DNA of 21,152 bases, from NCBI GenBank assembly GCA_046590575.1, contig JBKJUS010000221.1, positions 1 to 21,152 on the forward strand. The letters are read 5' to 3'. Positions 1 to 7,820 of this stretch are shown here, piece by piece. The DNA is from DATLNF01 sp046590575 (lineage in GTDB: Bacteria > Actinomycetota > Actinomycetes > BP-191). Made by a program: the position numbers and the translations under genes. The notes under the pieces were generated by a model. That model saw nothing but the letters and a program-made list of their open reading frames with translations, was not told where the DNA came from and did no database searches. How positions within the stretch are numbered: position 1 is the stretch's first letter; every line of letters begins with the position of its first letter.

Positions 1-2120
1 CCGCCGCTCGGCAGCGACACCTTTCGGTCCAGCGCCTTGTGCAGCTGCTCGTTGACGCGGTAGCTCTCGAAGAGTGGCACGTCGCTGTCGTACTGGGACA
101 GCCTCGGGAGCAGGTCCGGCGCCAGGGTGGTCAGGTAGCCCTCGATGAGGTCGTACTCAGTGCCGGCCTCGACGACCAACGAGTGGAAGTCCTCGTTGAA
201 GTTGTCGCGGATCACCTTGATGACGAGGTCGGGCTCGGCGTGCAGAAGGGCCGGCGCGGCCTCCTTCTTCGCCTTCTTCTCGATGACCTCCCACTGCGCC
301 TTGAGCCGATCGAGGTCGCGGGTCAGGTCCTCCTCCGAGGCACCTTCGGCCGCCGTGCGGATGATGATGCCCGCACCCTCGGGCTTCAGCGCCTTGAGGA
401 TCGACTTGAGCCGGGCCCGCTCGGTGTCCGGCAGCTTGCGGCTGATGCCGGTCATCGACTGCTCGGGCACGTAGACCATGTAGCGGCCGGGCAGCGAGAT
501 CTGCGACGTCAGCCGCGCCCCTTTGTGTCCGATCGGGTCTTTCGTGACCTGCACGAGCACCTGCTGGCCGCTCTTCAGGGCCTGCTCGATGCGCGGCGCG
601 CGGCCCTCGAGGGCGCTCGCGTCGTAGTTGACCTCACCGGCGTAGAGCACGGCGTTGCGGCCCTTGCCGACGTCGACGAAAGCCGCCTCCATCGACGGCA
701 GGACGTTCTGCACCCGACCCAGGTAGACGTTGCCGGCGTACGACATCGCACTGGCCTTGGTGACGTAATGCTCGACGAGCACGCCGTCCTCAAGCACGGC
801 AATCTGGGTACGGTCCGCCGACTGGCGGACGAGCATGGTGCGCTCGACCGCCTCCCGGCGGGCCAGGAACTCCGACTCGGTGACGATGGACGGACGGCGG
901 CTGCCGGACCGCCCGTCGCGACGTCGCTGGCGCTTGGCCTCGAGTCGCGTGGACCCACCGACACCGCGTACGCCGTCGTCCTCGCGCGGGGCCTGCGGCT
1001 TGCGGGGCTCGCGCGCCTCGCGTGGTTCACGGACGCGTACGACGGTGCGTGGCGGGTCGTCCGGCCCGGGCTCGGCACCTTCTCCGGCACCTTCTCCGGC
1101 ACCACCTCCGCGCCGCCGCCGGCGCCGGCGGCGGGTGCCACCTGCCTCCGACTCGTCCTCGCCGTCCTGGGCCGGACCGGCGCCGTCGCCGTCGCCGACA
1201 GTCGTCGCGGCGGTCTCTCCGCCGGGCGCGTCCTCGCTGTCGACCTCACCGGACTCGTCGCCGGGCTCGGTGCCCTTACCGCGGCCACGGCCGCGTCGAC
1301 CACGACGACGCCGCGAGCGGCTGCGATCGCCCGATTCCTCGGCGCCCTCGTCGTCCGTCGGGCCGCCAGCCTCGGCATCGTCGGCGAGCGAATCGGCCGT
1401 GGGCTCACCACCCTCGATGGCGATCCGGGGCTTGCGGGTGCGGGTGCGTTGACCCGGAGCCGCGCCGGGGCCATCGTCTGACGGCACATCGTGGCCGGAC
1501 TCCACCAGCGCTGCCGGAGCGGCGAAGGTGACTGCCGGGGGCGTGAAGGCCACGGCCGGCGGCGGGCTGGCTGGACGTCTGGTCGGCTGGGCAGCAATCG
1601 GGTTGGCCGCGAAGGCCCACTCATCCGGGGTGTCAATGTCGGCCGAAGTCGTCACGTCGGACTCTTCGTCGACCTCCGCTGCGGGTGCCTCTGCTGGGGG
1701 CGCCTCTGCGGCGGGCTCGGCGACGGCGAGCTTGGCGCTCGTCCGGCCACGACGCCGCGGCGCGGGAGCAGTCTGGGTGGGCTCGTCGGCGGCGCTAGGA
1801 GCGGCAGTCCGGCGCCGAGCGCGGGGAGCACTGACGGTCGCTTCGCTGGACGGCACGTCAGTCGGCGCCGGGTCAGCCGTACTGGCCTTGGTGGCCTTGG
1901 TGGCCTTGGTGGCCTTGGCCCTCTTGGGCTTGGCAGGCGCCGCGGACGGCGTACCGGCCGTCGCGTCCGCGGTCGGCGGGGTGCTGTCCGACCCGGCGGA
2001 CTTGGCTCGGCTTCGGCGCGCTCGGGGTGGGGTCCCGCTGCCTGTGCTGGGCGCGTCTGTGCTGGGCGCGTCTGGGCTGGGAGAGTCTGTGCTGGGACGA
2101 TCGGTGGGGACCTCGGGCAT
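1..2120 (-). CDS. rne: Ribonuclease E/G, N-terminal part (3' end beyond window)
   Basis: This is the endoribonuclease of the RNase E/G family, which cleaves single-stranded RNA in mRNA decay and rRNA maturation. The visible 706 codons begin with a 428-residue low-complexity arm rich in Ala, Pro, acidic residues and Arg. The arm has Arg-rich patches near residues 264-281 and 327-338. The conserved core starts at Met429 (MLVRQSADRTQIAVLEDG), followed by an S1 RNA-binding segment (about 460-540, with AGNVYLGRV and AFVDVGKGRNAVLY) and the 5'-sensor-like stretch GARLTSQISLPGRYMVYVP. The window ends at KVSLPSGG, just before the metal-binding catalytic Asp residues, so these cannot be checked. The ATG at 2120 has a GAGAGG Shine-Dalgarno sequence 7 bases upstream. 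The frame stays open further upstream (GTG at 2237), but the ATG is the better start. It is the last visible gene of the mre-rodA-radical SAM run; relatives continue with rplU, rpmA and obg. Confidence 0.93.
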   Translation of the reverse strand, partial: MPEVPTDRPSTDSPSPDAPSTDAPSTGSGTPPRARRSRAKSAGSDSTPPTADATAGTPSAAPAKPKRAKATKATKATKASTADPAPTDVPSSEATVSAPRARRRTAAPSAADEPTQTAPAPRRRGRTSAKLAVAEPAAEAPPAEAPAAEVDEESDVTTSADIDTPDEWAFAANPIAAQPTRRPASPPPAVAFTPPAVTFAAPAALVESGHDVPSDDGPGAAPGQRTRTRKPRIAIEGGEPTADSLADDAEAGGPTDDEGAEESGDRSRSRRRRGRRGRGRGKGTEPGDESGEVDSEDAPGGETAATTVGDGDGAGPAQDGEDESEAGGTRRRRRRRRGGGAGEGAGEGAEPGPDDPPRTVVRVREPREAREPRKPQAPREDDGVRGVGGSTRLEAKRQRRRDGRSGSRRPSIVTESEFLARREAVERTMLVRQSADRTQIAVLEDGVLVEHYVTKASAMSYAGNVYLGRVQNVLPSMEAAFVDVGKGRNAVLYAGEVNYDASALEGRAPRIEQALKSGQQVLVQVTKDPIGHKGARLTSQISLPGRYMVYVPEQSMTGISRKLPDTERARLKSILKALKPEGAGIIIRTAAEGASEEDLTRDLDRLKAQWEVIEKKAKKEAAPALLHAEPDLVIKVIRDNFNEDFHSLVVEAGTEYDLIEGYLTTLAPDLLPRLSQYDSDVPLFESYRVNEQLHKALDRKVSLPSG
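1074..1109 (-). repeat. 12-base tandem repeat encoding Gly-Glu-Gly-Ala units in RNase E arm
   Basis: Three copies of a 12-base unit (plus strand ggcaccttctcc, the third diverged) encode GEGAGEGAGEGA just after an Arg-rich patch. This is the third separate in-frame tandem repeat in the same disordered arm. Confidence 0.75.
1884..1918 (-). repeat. 9-base tandem repeat encoding Lys-Ala-Thr units in RNase E arm
   Basis: Nearly four head-to-tail copies of a 9-base unit (plus strand ggccttggt) lie in frame in rne and encode KATKATKATK-type sequence in the N-terminal arm. Copies are almost identical, which suggests recent slippage. The Lys-rich product may help the arm bind RNA; this is inference. 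Confidence 0.8.
2041..2100 (-). repeat. 15-base tandem repeat at start of RNase E arm
   Basis: Four imperfect copies of a 15-base unit (plus strand tctgtgctgggcgcg and variants at 2041, 2056, 2071 and 2086) encode Asp/Ser/Pro-rich repeats of the type PSTDA in the first 30 residues of RNase E. Because the unit is a multiple of three, copy-number change keeps the frame. Confidence 0.75.
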
Positions 2121-2242
2121 CGGGTGCCCTCTCGGTGTCGAGCTCCCGGGCGCGGGTCGCGGCCTCGCGGGAGCAGATCGGGTACCGGCGGCGAGAGCCG
2201 TCGGAAGTCTGCGGTGACGCCATCCAGGCGCACTCACCAGCA

Positions 2243-2266
2243 GGCCCGGCTGAGCGAGCCGGAGCC
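2243..2266 (-). other. Stem-loop in the rne leader
   Basis: On the minus strand CCGGCT-CGCTC-AGCCGG forms a perfect 6-bp stem with a 5-base loop. With one bulged T it extends by three more G-C pairs. It starts two bases after the stop codon of the upstream gene. No T-tract follows, so an intrinsic terminator is unlikely. A processing or stability element in the rne leader is possible (inference). Confidence 0.4.
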
Positions 2267-2267
2267 G

Positions 2268-3029
2268 TCAGGAGGACAGCGCGCGGTCGACGCCCAGAGG
2301 GTCAGCCAGCCGACCCGCATCGTCGAGGTATCCCTGAGCGAGTCGCTGCGCCTCGGGAGGCGCCGGCGGAGCCAGCTCAGGATCGACGGAACGCAGGCCC
2401 GACAGGATGTCGTCGGTGCGTACGGCGGGTGTCACGTGCCGCACGACACAGTGGAGTATCGCACAGGGTCCTGCCAGACCGGGGACGGACGACACGCTGG
2501 CCGTCACGAGGGGCGCCCGCGAGTCGAACCGGCGTACCCCGTCCTTGGTGCGGCGTTCGACGGGCACTTCGTCCGCAGCCAGGAAAGCCGCGAGCGCCCG
2601 CTCGAGAGCAGCCGGCTCGACGCCGGGCAGCCGGATCTCCCAGGACGACGCGTCGACGCGGTCGGCCAGGGAGGGGCCGCCCTCCGCGGCCTCGACACAC
2701 TCGAGTACATCCAGGCCAGGCGGCAGAGAGGCATCCAGCGCCGCGCGGATCTCTTCCGGCACGCACCGGACGGCCAGGCCGATCTCAACGTACTCCGCCT
2801 CGCTCGCCACCCCGGTCGGGGTCGCGTTCAGCCACGAAATCTTCGGGTGCGGCGAGAAGCCGGCGCTGTAACCCATCGGTATCTGCGCCCGGCGCAGCGC
2901 CCGCTCGAACGCCCGGGCGAAGTCGCGGTGCGAGGTGAAGCGCAGCCGCCCCCGCTTGGCGTACCTCAGCCGAAGCCGCTGGACGACGGGGGGCGGCGGC
3001 GGGCCGTCCGGAGTGCGCTGCTTGCTCAT
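2268..3029 (-). CDS. Radical-SAM-linked protein, TIGR03936/DUF2344 type
   Basis: This 253-residue protein matches the family found fused or adjacent to TIGR03960 radical SAM proteins and next to rne. Its biochemical role is not established. Recognisable features are the N-terminal block VVQRLRLRYAKRGRLRFTSH, then RDFARAFERALRRAQIPMGYSAGFSPHP, split here as RAFERALRRAQIP and MGYSAGFSPHPKI, and SEAEYVEIGL. A short poly-Pro stretch (GPPPPP) precedes the conserved part. The ATG at 3029 overlaps the stop of the preceding gene as ATGA, which suggests coupled translation. The frame is open up to 3134, but that extension would lie inside the 3' end of the upstream gene, so the ATGA start is preferred. 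In many actinobacteria this gene directly follows its radical SAM partner; here a BNR-protein gene separates them. Confidence 0.88.
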   Translation of the reverse strand: MSKQRTPDGPPPPPVVQRLRLRYAKRGRLRFTSHRDFARAFERALRRAQIPMGYSAGFSPHPKISWLNATPTGVASEAEYVEIGLAVRCVPEEIRAALDASLPPGLDVLECVEAAEGGPSLADRVDASSWEIRLPGVEPAALERALAAFLAADEVPVERRTKDGVRRFDSRAPLVTASVSSVPGLAGPCAILHCVVRHVTPAVRTDDILSGLRSVDPELAPPAPPEAQRLAQGYLDDAGRLADPLGVDRALSS

Positions 3030-4705
3030 CCCACGGCGGTCGACGGCCCAGCGCAGCGCCGGGCGCGGCGTCCCGCCTGCCGGTGGAGGAGCGCCGGCAA
3101 GGCGGCGGCCAGCAGCCCGGCCGGGAGGAGCCACCGCGGCAGTCCGGTAGCCGGCAGGTCAGGGCCCGGCGCGGCCGGAGCCGGACCGACGGGGCGGCCG
3201 GGCGCCGCCGGCGGCACACCCGGACGGACGGGGACCGCCAGACCGGGTCCAGCCAGCTGGCGGACGGCGACGGCCTGTCCATCAGTGGCGACATCGCGCT
3301 CGGCATCATTCGCCGCGATGCAGTCGCTCTTCGCCGTGCACGTGTCGACGGCGGCGGCCCAGATCTCACCGGAGGGGGCGTACTCGATGTCGAGGAAGTC
3401 GAACATGTTGCCGCAGCGGCCCTGACAGCGGCCGCGATGGATCGGGTCCCCAGGTCGGTTGGCGGTCGCTGAGACGAACAGGGGCCGGTCAGAGTCGGCG
3501 TTGGTCGAGGTCGTCACGTAGTAGTTCCACGGCAGTGCGTGGTTCGGCTTCGCGTCATCGAAGCCATCTGCTGCGCCAGGGAAGGAGATCGCCACCTGAC
3601 CAGGCTTCGCACCGACGTCGAGAGTCGGGAAGTTCACCTCACGTACGCCGGGCGGAGCGACGTTGAGCGGTGCCGACCAGGAGTCGCCGCCGTCCTTGGA
3701 CACCGCGAGCACGGGCAGGTGCTCCTTGTCGGTCCACCACAGGTAGTAGACCGTGCCGTCGGAGTCAACGTCGACGGAGGTGTGGTTGCCGAAAATGCCC
3801 TCGGTCTCGACGACGCCGACGTCGTCGCTGACCACCAGGTCGGTCCAGGTCAGTGCGCCGTCATCGCTGACGAAGACATGTGGCTTGCCGCAGTAGCCCG
3901 CCGGCAGGTAGACCCGGCCATTGGCGTCCACGACGAGGTGGCCGTGGAAGCTGCTCTGCAGCGGGTCTCCCGGGCAGGCCACCCCGGCGAACACCGGCGC
4001 GCCGGCCGCGACCCACGTACGACCGCCATCGAGGCTCCGCGCGCACGACGCGTCGGCCACGCGATTGAAGCAGTAGTAGCCGACGTTGGGGTAGCCGATG
4101 GGCTGCTGGCCGCCCTCGGGCGGTGGGCCGAAGACCATCGTCTGGTGGTCGTTCACCGGGTTGCCGCAGCACAGTGGCGCCTGGGTCCACGTCTCGCCCT
4201 GGTCGTCGCTGTACTGCAGGAACGACCCGCCGATCAGGTTGAGCTCGGGGTTGAAGACGCGGCCCGTGACCTCGTCCACCGTGATGTATGGGTCGAGCGT
4301 GACCGGCGGCACCGCCGTCGGACCCACCATGTCGTTGGTGGGCTCCCACTTCAGGCCACCGTCGACCGACCGGTACACCAGCGGCGCAAACAGCGGCGAG
4401 TCGAGGTCATACCCCGCGAAATACGCCACGCCTGCCTCGTCGATGCCGAGGGTCGGCTCAATCGCCCCGCCCCCGATGTCCACCGCCTGCAGGACGAGCG
4501 GCGAGGGGGGCAGTTGCACCGGTGAGTTCCCCTGCTCGCGGCCACCCTCTGGAGTGGGCACGAACGGCTGCGCCACGTAGGCCTGCTGCACGCTGCCTTG
4601 CACAGCCGTCGGGAACGCCGGAGCGGCGAAGGATGACTGGGCCGCGAGCACGGCGGTGACCGCCAGCGTCAGCCCGACCGCCAGCGGCCGTCGTACGCCG
4701 TTCAT
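3026..4705 (-). CDS. Secreted, sortase-anchored BNR/Asp-box (sialidase-like fold) protein
   Basis: This 559-residue protein has an N-terminal signal peptide (basic MNGVRR, hydrophobic 8-22, likely cleavage near SFAA, residues 25-28). It carries five Asp-box motifs: SVDGGLKW (113-120), SDDQGETW (166-173), SLDGGRTW (224-231), SDDGALTW (280-287) and SKDGGDSW (336-343), typical of six-bladed beta-propellers. Ten Cys residues in the exported part suggest disulfides. A Pro/Ala-rich stalk (488-516) leads to LPATG (517-521), a hydrophobic segment and an Arg-rich tail, a classical cell-wall sorting signal. The substrate is unknown. I do not see enough sialidase catalytic residues to call it a sialidase. 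It overlaps both neighbours by ATGA (start 4705 in the radical SAM stop; stop 3026 over the next start). The open frame runs upstream to 4861, but only the 4705 start yields an N-terminal signal peptide. Confidence 0.85.
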   Translation of the reverse strand: MNGVRRPLAVGLTLAVTAVLAAQSSFAAPAFPTAVQGSVQQAYVAQPFVPTPEGGREQGNSPVQLPPSPLVLQAVDIGGGAIEPTLGIDEAGVAYFAGYDLDSPLFAPLVYRSVDGGLKWEPTNDMVGPTAVPPVTLDPYITVDEVTGRVFNPELNLIGGSFLQYSDDQGETWTQAPLCCGNPVNDHQTMVFGPPPEGGQQPIGYPNVGYYCFNRVADASCARSLDGGRTWVAAGAPVFAGVACPGDPLQSSFHGHLVVDANGRVYLPAGYCGKPHVFVSDDGALTWTDLVVSDDVGVVETEGIFGNHTSVDVDSDGTVYYLWWTDKEHLPVLAVSKDGGDSWSAPLNVAPPGVREVNFPTLDVGAKPGQVAISFPGAADGFDDAKPNHALPWNYYVTTSTNADSDRPLFVSATANRPGDPIHRGRCQGRCGNMFDFLDIEYAPSGEIWAAAVDTCTAKSDCIAANDAERDVATDGQAVAVRQLAGPGLAVPVRPGVPPAAPGRPVGPAPAAPGPDLPATGLPRWLLPAGLLAAALPALLHRQAGRRARRCAGPSTAVG

Positions 4706-6597
4706 CGAGACACCGTGAGCGGCAGCAGCGTGTGGCCGGTCGGTCCGACCTGGATCGCGGTGTTCATGCCGGGGCACACTCCACAGTCGAAGCAGGGGAT
4801 GTCGCGACAGTCGTCGAGGGTCTCCTCGCGCAAGGCGTCCTGCCAGTCCGACCAGAGCCAATCCTTCTCGAGTCCCGAATCCAGATGGTCCCAGGGCAGC
4901 ACCTCATGCTCGCTGCGCTCGCGGGTGGTGTACCAGTCGACATCGACACCGGTCTGCTGGGCCGCTGTCATCCACCGGTCGTAGGAGAAGTGCTCGCTCC
5001 AGCCGTCAAAGCGGGCGCCGTCGGCCCATGCCTGCCGGATGACGGCTCCGATGCGACGGTCGCCGCGCGAGAGCAGGCCTTCGACAATGCCTGGCTTGCC
5101 GTCGTGGTAGCGGAAGCCGATCGCCTTGTCGCGGCCCAGGGCGTCACGAAGCAGCTTCAGCCGACGGTCCGTCGTCGCGTGGTCAGCCTGCGCCGCCCAC
5201 TGGAAGGGCGTATGCGGCTTGGGCACGAAGCCACCGATTGACACCGTGCAGCGGATGTCCTTCTGGCCGGTCGCCTCGCGGCCTGCCTTGATGACGGCCT
5301 TCGCGAGGTCGGCGATCTCGACCACGTCCTCGTCGGTCTCCGTGGGCAGGCCGCACATGAAGTAGAGCTTCACCTGCCGCCAGCCGGCGGCGTACGCCGT
5401 CGTGACCGTGCGGATCAGGTCGTCCTTGCTGACGGTCTTGTTGATGACCCGCCGCAGCCGCTCACTGCCGCCCTCTGGAGCGAAGGTCAGACCACTGCGC
5501 CGACCGTTGCGGGAGAGCTCCTGGGCCAAGGTGACATTGAAGGCGTCGACGCGGGTGCTCGGCAACGACAGCGACGTCTGGGTGCCGGCGTACCGGCTGG
5601 CCAGACCTCGGGCGATGTCGCCGATCTCGGAGTGGTCGGCGCTCGAGAGGCTGAGTAGGCCGACCTCCTCGTAACCGGTGGCCGCGAGACCGCGCTCGAC
5701 CATCTCCCCGATCCCGGTGATGCTGCGCTCGCGTACCGGCCGGGTGATCATCCCGGCCTGGCAGAAGCGGCAGCCGCGGGTGCACCCGCGGAAGATCTCG
5801 ACGCTCATCCGCTCATGCACGGTCTCGGCGAGCGGGACGAGCGGCGCCTTCGGGTAAGGCCACTCGTCCAGGTCCATGACGGTGCGCTTCTGCACCCGGA
5901 ACGGCACGCGAGTGCTGGTCGGGACGATCCGCTTGATCCGCCCGTCGGGGAGGTACTCGACGTCGTAGAGGCTGGGCACATAGACCCCCGGTACGCCGGC
6001 GAGCCTCAGCAGCAGCTCAGCGCGTGCACCGGGCGAGCCCTCACGCTTCCAGGCACGAACGACCTCGGTGATCTCGAGCACGGCCTGCTCGCCGTCGCCG
6101 AGCACCGCGGCGTCGATGAAGTCAGCGATCGGCTCCGGATTGAAGGCCGCGTGACCGCCGGCGAGGACGATCGGGTGCGCCGCTGTGCGGTCGGCCGCCG
6201 TCACGGGAATGCCCGCGAGATCGAGCGCTTCGAGCAGGTTGGTGTAGCCGAGCTCGGTGGAGAAGCTCACGCCGAGCAGGTCGAAGGCGACGACCGGGCG
6301 GTGGCCGTCGACGGTGAACTGCGGCACCCCGTGCTCGCGCATCAGGGCCGCCAGGTCGGGCCACACGCTGTAGGTGCGCTCGGCGAGGACCCCGGGCACC
6401 TCGTTGAGCACCTCGTAGAGGATCATGACGCCCTGATTGGGCAGCCCGACCTCGTACGCGTCGGGGTACATCAGCGCCCAGCGCACCTCGGCCGAGTCCC
6501 AGTCCTGGACGACCGAGTTGAGCTCGCCGCCGACGTACTGGATCGGCTTCTGCACGCGCGGCAGCAGCCGCTCCAACTGAGGGAAGATCGACTCCAT
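4702..6597 (-). CDS. TIGR03960-family radical SAM protein
   Basis: This 631-residue radical SAM protein has an N-terminal B12-binding-like region (about 1-200, with YPDAYEVGLPNQG and AGGHAAFNPEP). The 4Fe-4S/SAM motif CxxxCxxC is at Cys272, Cys276 and Cys279 (FRGCTRGCRFCQAG). The radical SAM barrel includes SLSSADHSEI, LTFAPEGGSERLRRVINK and KLYFMCGLPTETDED. A second cysteine cluster near the C-terminus (Cys597, 602, 605, 608; CFDCGVCPG) may hold another Fe-S cluster. The substrate is not known; family members sit with TIGR03936 and rne. The ATG at 6597 follows the rodA stop by 23 bases, and the stop overlaps the BNR-protein start as ATGA. The frame is open upstream to 7182, but that part runs antisense-like through rodA in another frame and is not used. 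Confidence 0.93.
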   Translation of the reverse strand: MESIFPQLERLLPRVQKPIQYVGGELNSVVQDWDSAEVRWALMYPDAYEVGLPNQGVMILYEVLNEVPGVLAERTYSVWPDLAALMREHGVPQFTVDGHRPVVAFDLLGVSFSTELGYTNLLEALDLAGIPVTAADRTAAHPIVLAGGHAAFNPEPIADFIDAAVLGDGEQAVLEITEVVRAWKREGSPGARAELLLRLAGVPGVYVPSLYDVEYLPDGRIKRIVPTSTRVPFRVQKRTVMDLDEWPYPKAPLVPLAETVHERMSVEIFRGCTRGCRFCQAGMITRPVRERSITGIGEMVERGLAATGYEEVGLLSLSSADHSEIGDIARGLASRYAGTQTSLSLPSTRVDAFNVTLAQELSRNGRRSGLTFAPEGGSERLRRVINKTVSKDDLIRTVTTAYAAGWRQVKLYFMCGLPTETDEDVVEIADLAKAVIKAGREATGQKDIRCTVSIGGFVPKPHTPFQWAAQADHATTDRRLKLLRDALGRDKAIGFRYHDGKPGIVEGLLSRGDRRIGAVIRQAWADGARFDGWSEHFSYDRWMTAAQQTGVDVDWYTTRERSEHEVLPWDHLDSGLEKDWLWSDWQDALREETLDDCRDIPCFDCGVCPGMNTAIQVGPTGHTLLPLTVSR

Positions 6598-6620
6598 GGA
6601 CCCAGGGTAGTCGGCGGCGG

Positions 6621-7820
6621 CTAGTCCCACTCGCGGGATCGCATGTGCACGTTGCAGAGCAGTCCGATGGCGATCATGGTCGCGAACATCGACGATCCGC
6701 CGTAGGAGACGAACGGCAGCGGCAGCCCGGTGACTGGCATGATCCCGAGCGTCATCCCGATGTTGACGAAGCTCTGGAAGGCGAACCAGGACACCACGCC
6801 CGAGGCAACGAGGGTGCCGAACGCGTCGCCGGCGTTGGCGGCAATGGAGATGCCCCGCCAGAGGATGATGGCCAGGAGCAGCAGGATCAGGCCGGCACCG
6901 ACGAAGCCGAGCTCCTCCCCCGCGACGGTGAAGACGAAGTCGGTCTGCTGCTCGGGCACGAACTGCCCGGTCGTCTGGGTGCCCTGGAAGAGGCCGGACC
7001 CGCGGAAGCCGCCGGAGCCGATCGCGATGCGCGCCTGGTTGACGTTGTAGCCCGCAGTGCCGAGGTTGGCCGACGGGTTGGCGAAGGACGTGAATCGCTC
7101 GACCTGATAGTCCTTGAGCATGTCGAAGTGCAGGATCGACCAGCCGGCCGCGACGCCCGCGGTGACCAGCCCGACCACCCACCGGGCCGGCGCGCCGGAC
7201 ACTGCGAGCACGCCGAGGATGGTGAAGACGAAGACCATCATCGTGCCGAAGTCAGGCTGGAGCAGGATCAACCCCATCGGCACGGCGGCGAGCGCGAGCA
7301 CCAGCAGCACATCGCCGTCGCGCGGGTCGTCCTCTCCGTCCCGCTTCTCGCCGAGGATCATCGCCATACCGACGACGAGCGCCACCTTGGCGAACTCCGA
7401 CGGTTGGATCTGGAAGCCGCCGCCGACCTCGATCCACGACCGGGAGCCGTTGATGACCGAGCCGAGCGGTGTCAGCACGGCGATCAGGCCCAGGCAGGAG
7501 GCGACATAGACCATCGGTGCGTAGGCGCGCAGCATTCGGTAGTCGACCAGCGCCGCCACCGCCCCCATCGCGAGGCCGAGGCACAAGTTGAGCGCATGCC
7601 TCTTGAGGAACGCCTGAGGATCCCCGCCGGCCGACTCCAGGCGGGTCCGGGTGGCGGACCACACGAGCGCAGCGCCGATAACGCCCAACGAGGTCGCGGC
7701 GACGACCAGCACCCAGTCCATCCGGCGCAGCGGCGAGTCACGCTCGAGCGCCCGGGTGCGCCAGCCGTCTCGGCGGCGCATGGGCACCGGGGAGATTCGC
7801 GGTGTGCTCCAGTCGGTCAT
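6621..7820 (-). CDS. rodA: Rod-shape SEDS peptidoglycan polymerase RodA
   Basis: RodA polymerises lipid II into glycan strands as the glycosyltransferase of the elongasome and works with the class B PBP encoded just upstream. The 399-residue protein has about ten membrane segments and the SEDS signatures: GSRSWIEVGGGFQIQPSEFAK (SRSWIEVGGG at 127-135, QPSEFAKVAL at 139-148), LLQPDFGTMM, the catalytic-loop PEQQTDF with Asp294, GEELGFVGA, and GIMPVTGLPLPFVSYGGSSM near the C-terminus. A basic cytoplasmic N-terminus of about 35 residues precedes the first helix. The ATG at 7820 overlaps the PBP stop as ATGA, as expected for a coupled SEDS-PBP pair. An upstream in-frame extension would lie inside the PBP gene and is rejected. 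Confidence 0.96.
   Translation of the reverse strand: MTDWSTPRISPVPMRRRDGWRTRALERDSPLRRMDWVLVVAATSLGVIGAALVWSATRTRLESAGGDPQAFLKRHALNLCLGLAMGAVAALVDYRMLRAYAPMVYVASCLGLIAVLTPLGSVINGSRSWIEVGGGFQIQPSEFAKVALVVGMAMILGEKRDGEDDPRDGDVLLVLALAAVPMGLILLQPDFGTMMVFVFTILGVLAVSGAPARWVVGLVTAGVAAGWSILHFDMLKDYQVERFTSFANPSANLGTAGYNVNQARIAIGSGGFRGSGLFQGTQTTGQFVPEQQTDFVFTVAGEELGFVGAGLILLLLAIILWRGISIAANAGDAFGTLVASGVVSWFAFQSFVNIGMTLGIMPVTGLPLPFVSYGGSSMFATMIAIGLLCNVHMRSREWD

Noticed and set aside
597..608. Short GC-rich palindromes in coding regions
   Set aside because: Expected by chance at this base composition and not repeated in an ordered way.
39..3425. Very long plus-strand open frames opposite rne and its neighbours
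   Set aside because: They mirror real minus-strand genes in a GC-rich genome, have Arg/Gly/Pro-rich compositions, and show no domain motifs, while the minus strand carries clear RNase E, DUF2344 and BNR sequences.
4706..4861. Longer start for the BNR protein
   Set aside because: The extension overlaps the radical SAM C-terminus and would bury the signal peptide inside the protein.
6598..7182. Upstream extension of the radical SAM frame
   Set aside because: It lies within rodA in another frame and is rich in Arg/His; the family N-terminus begins at the ATG at 6597.
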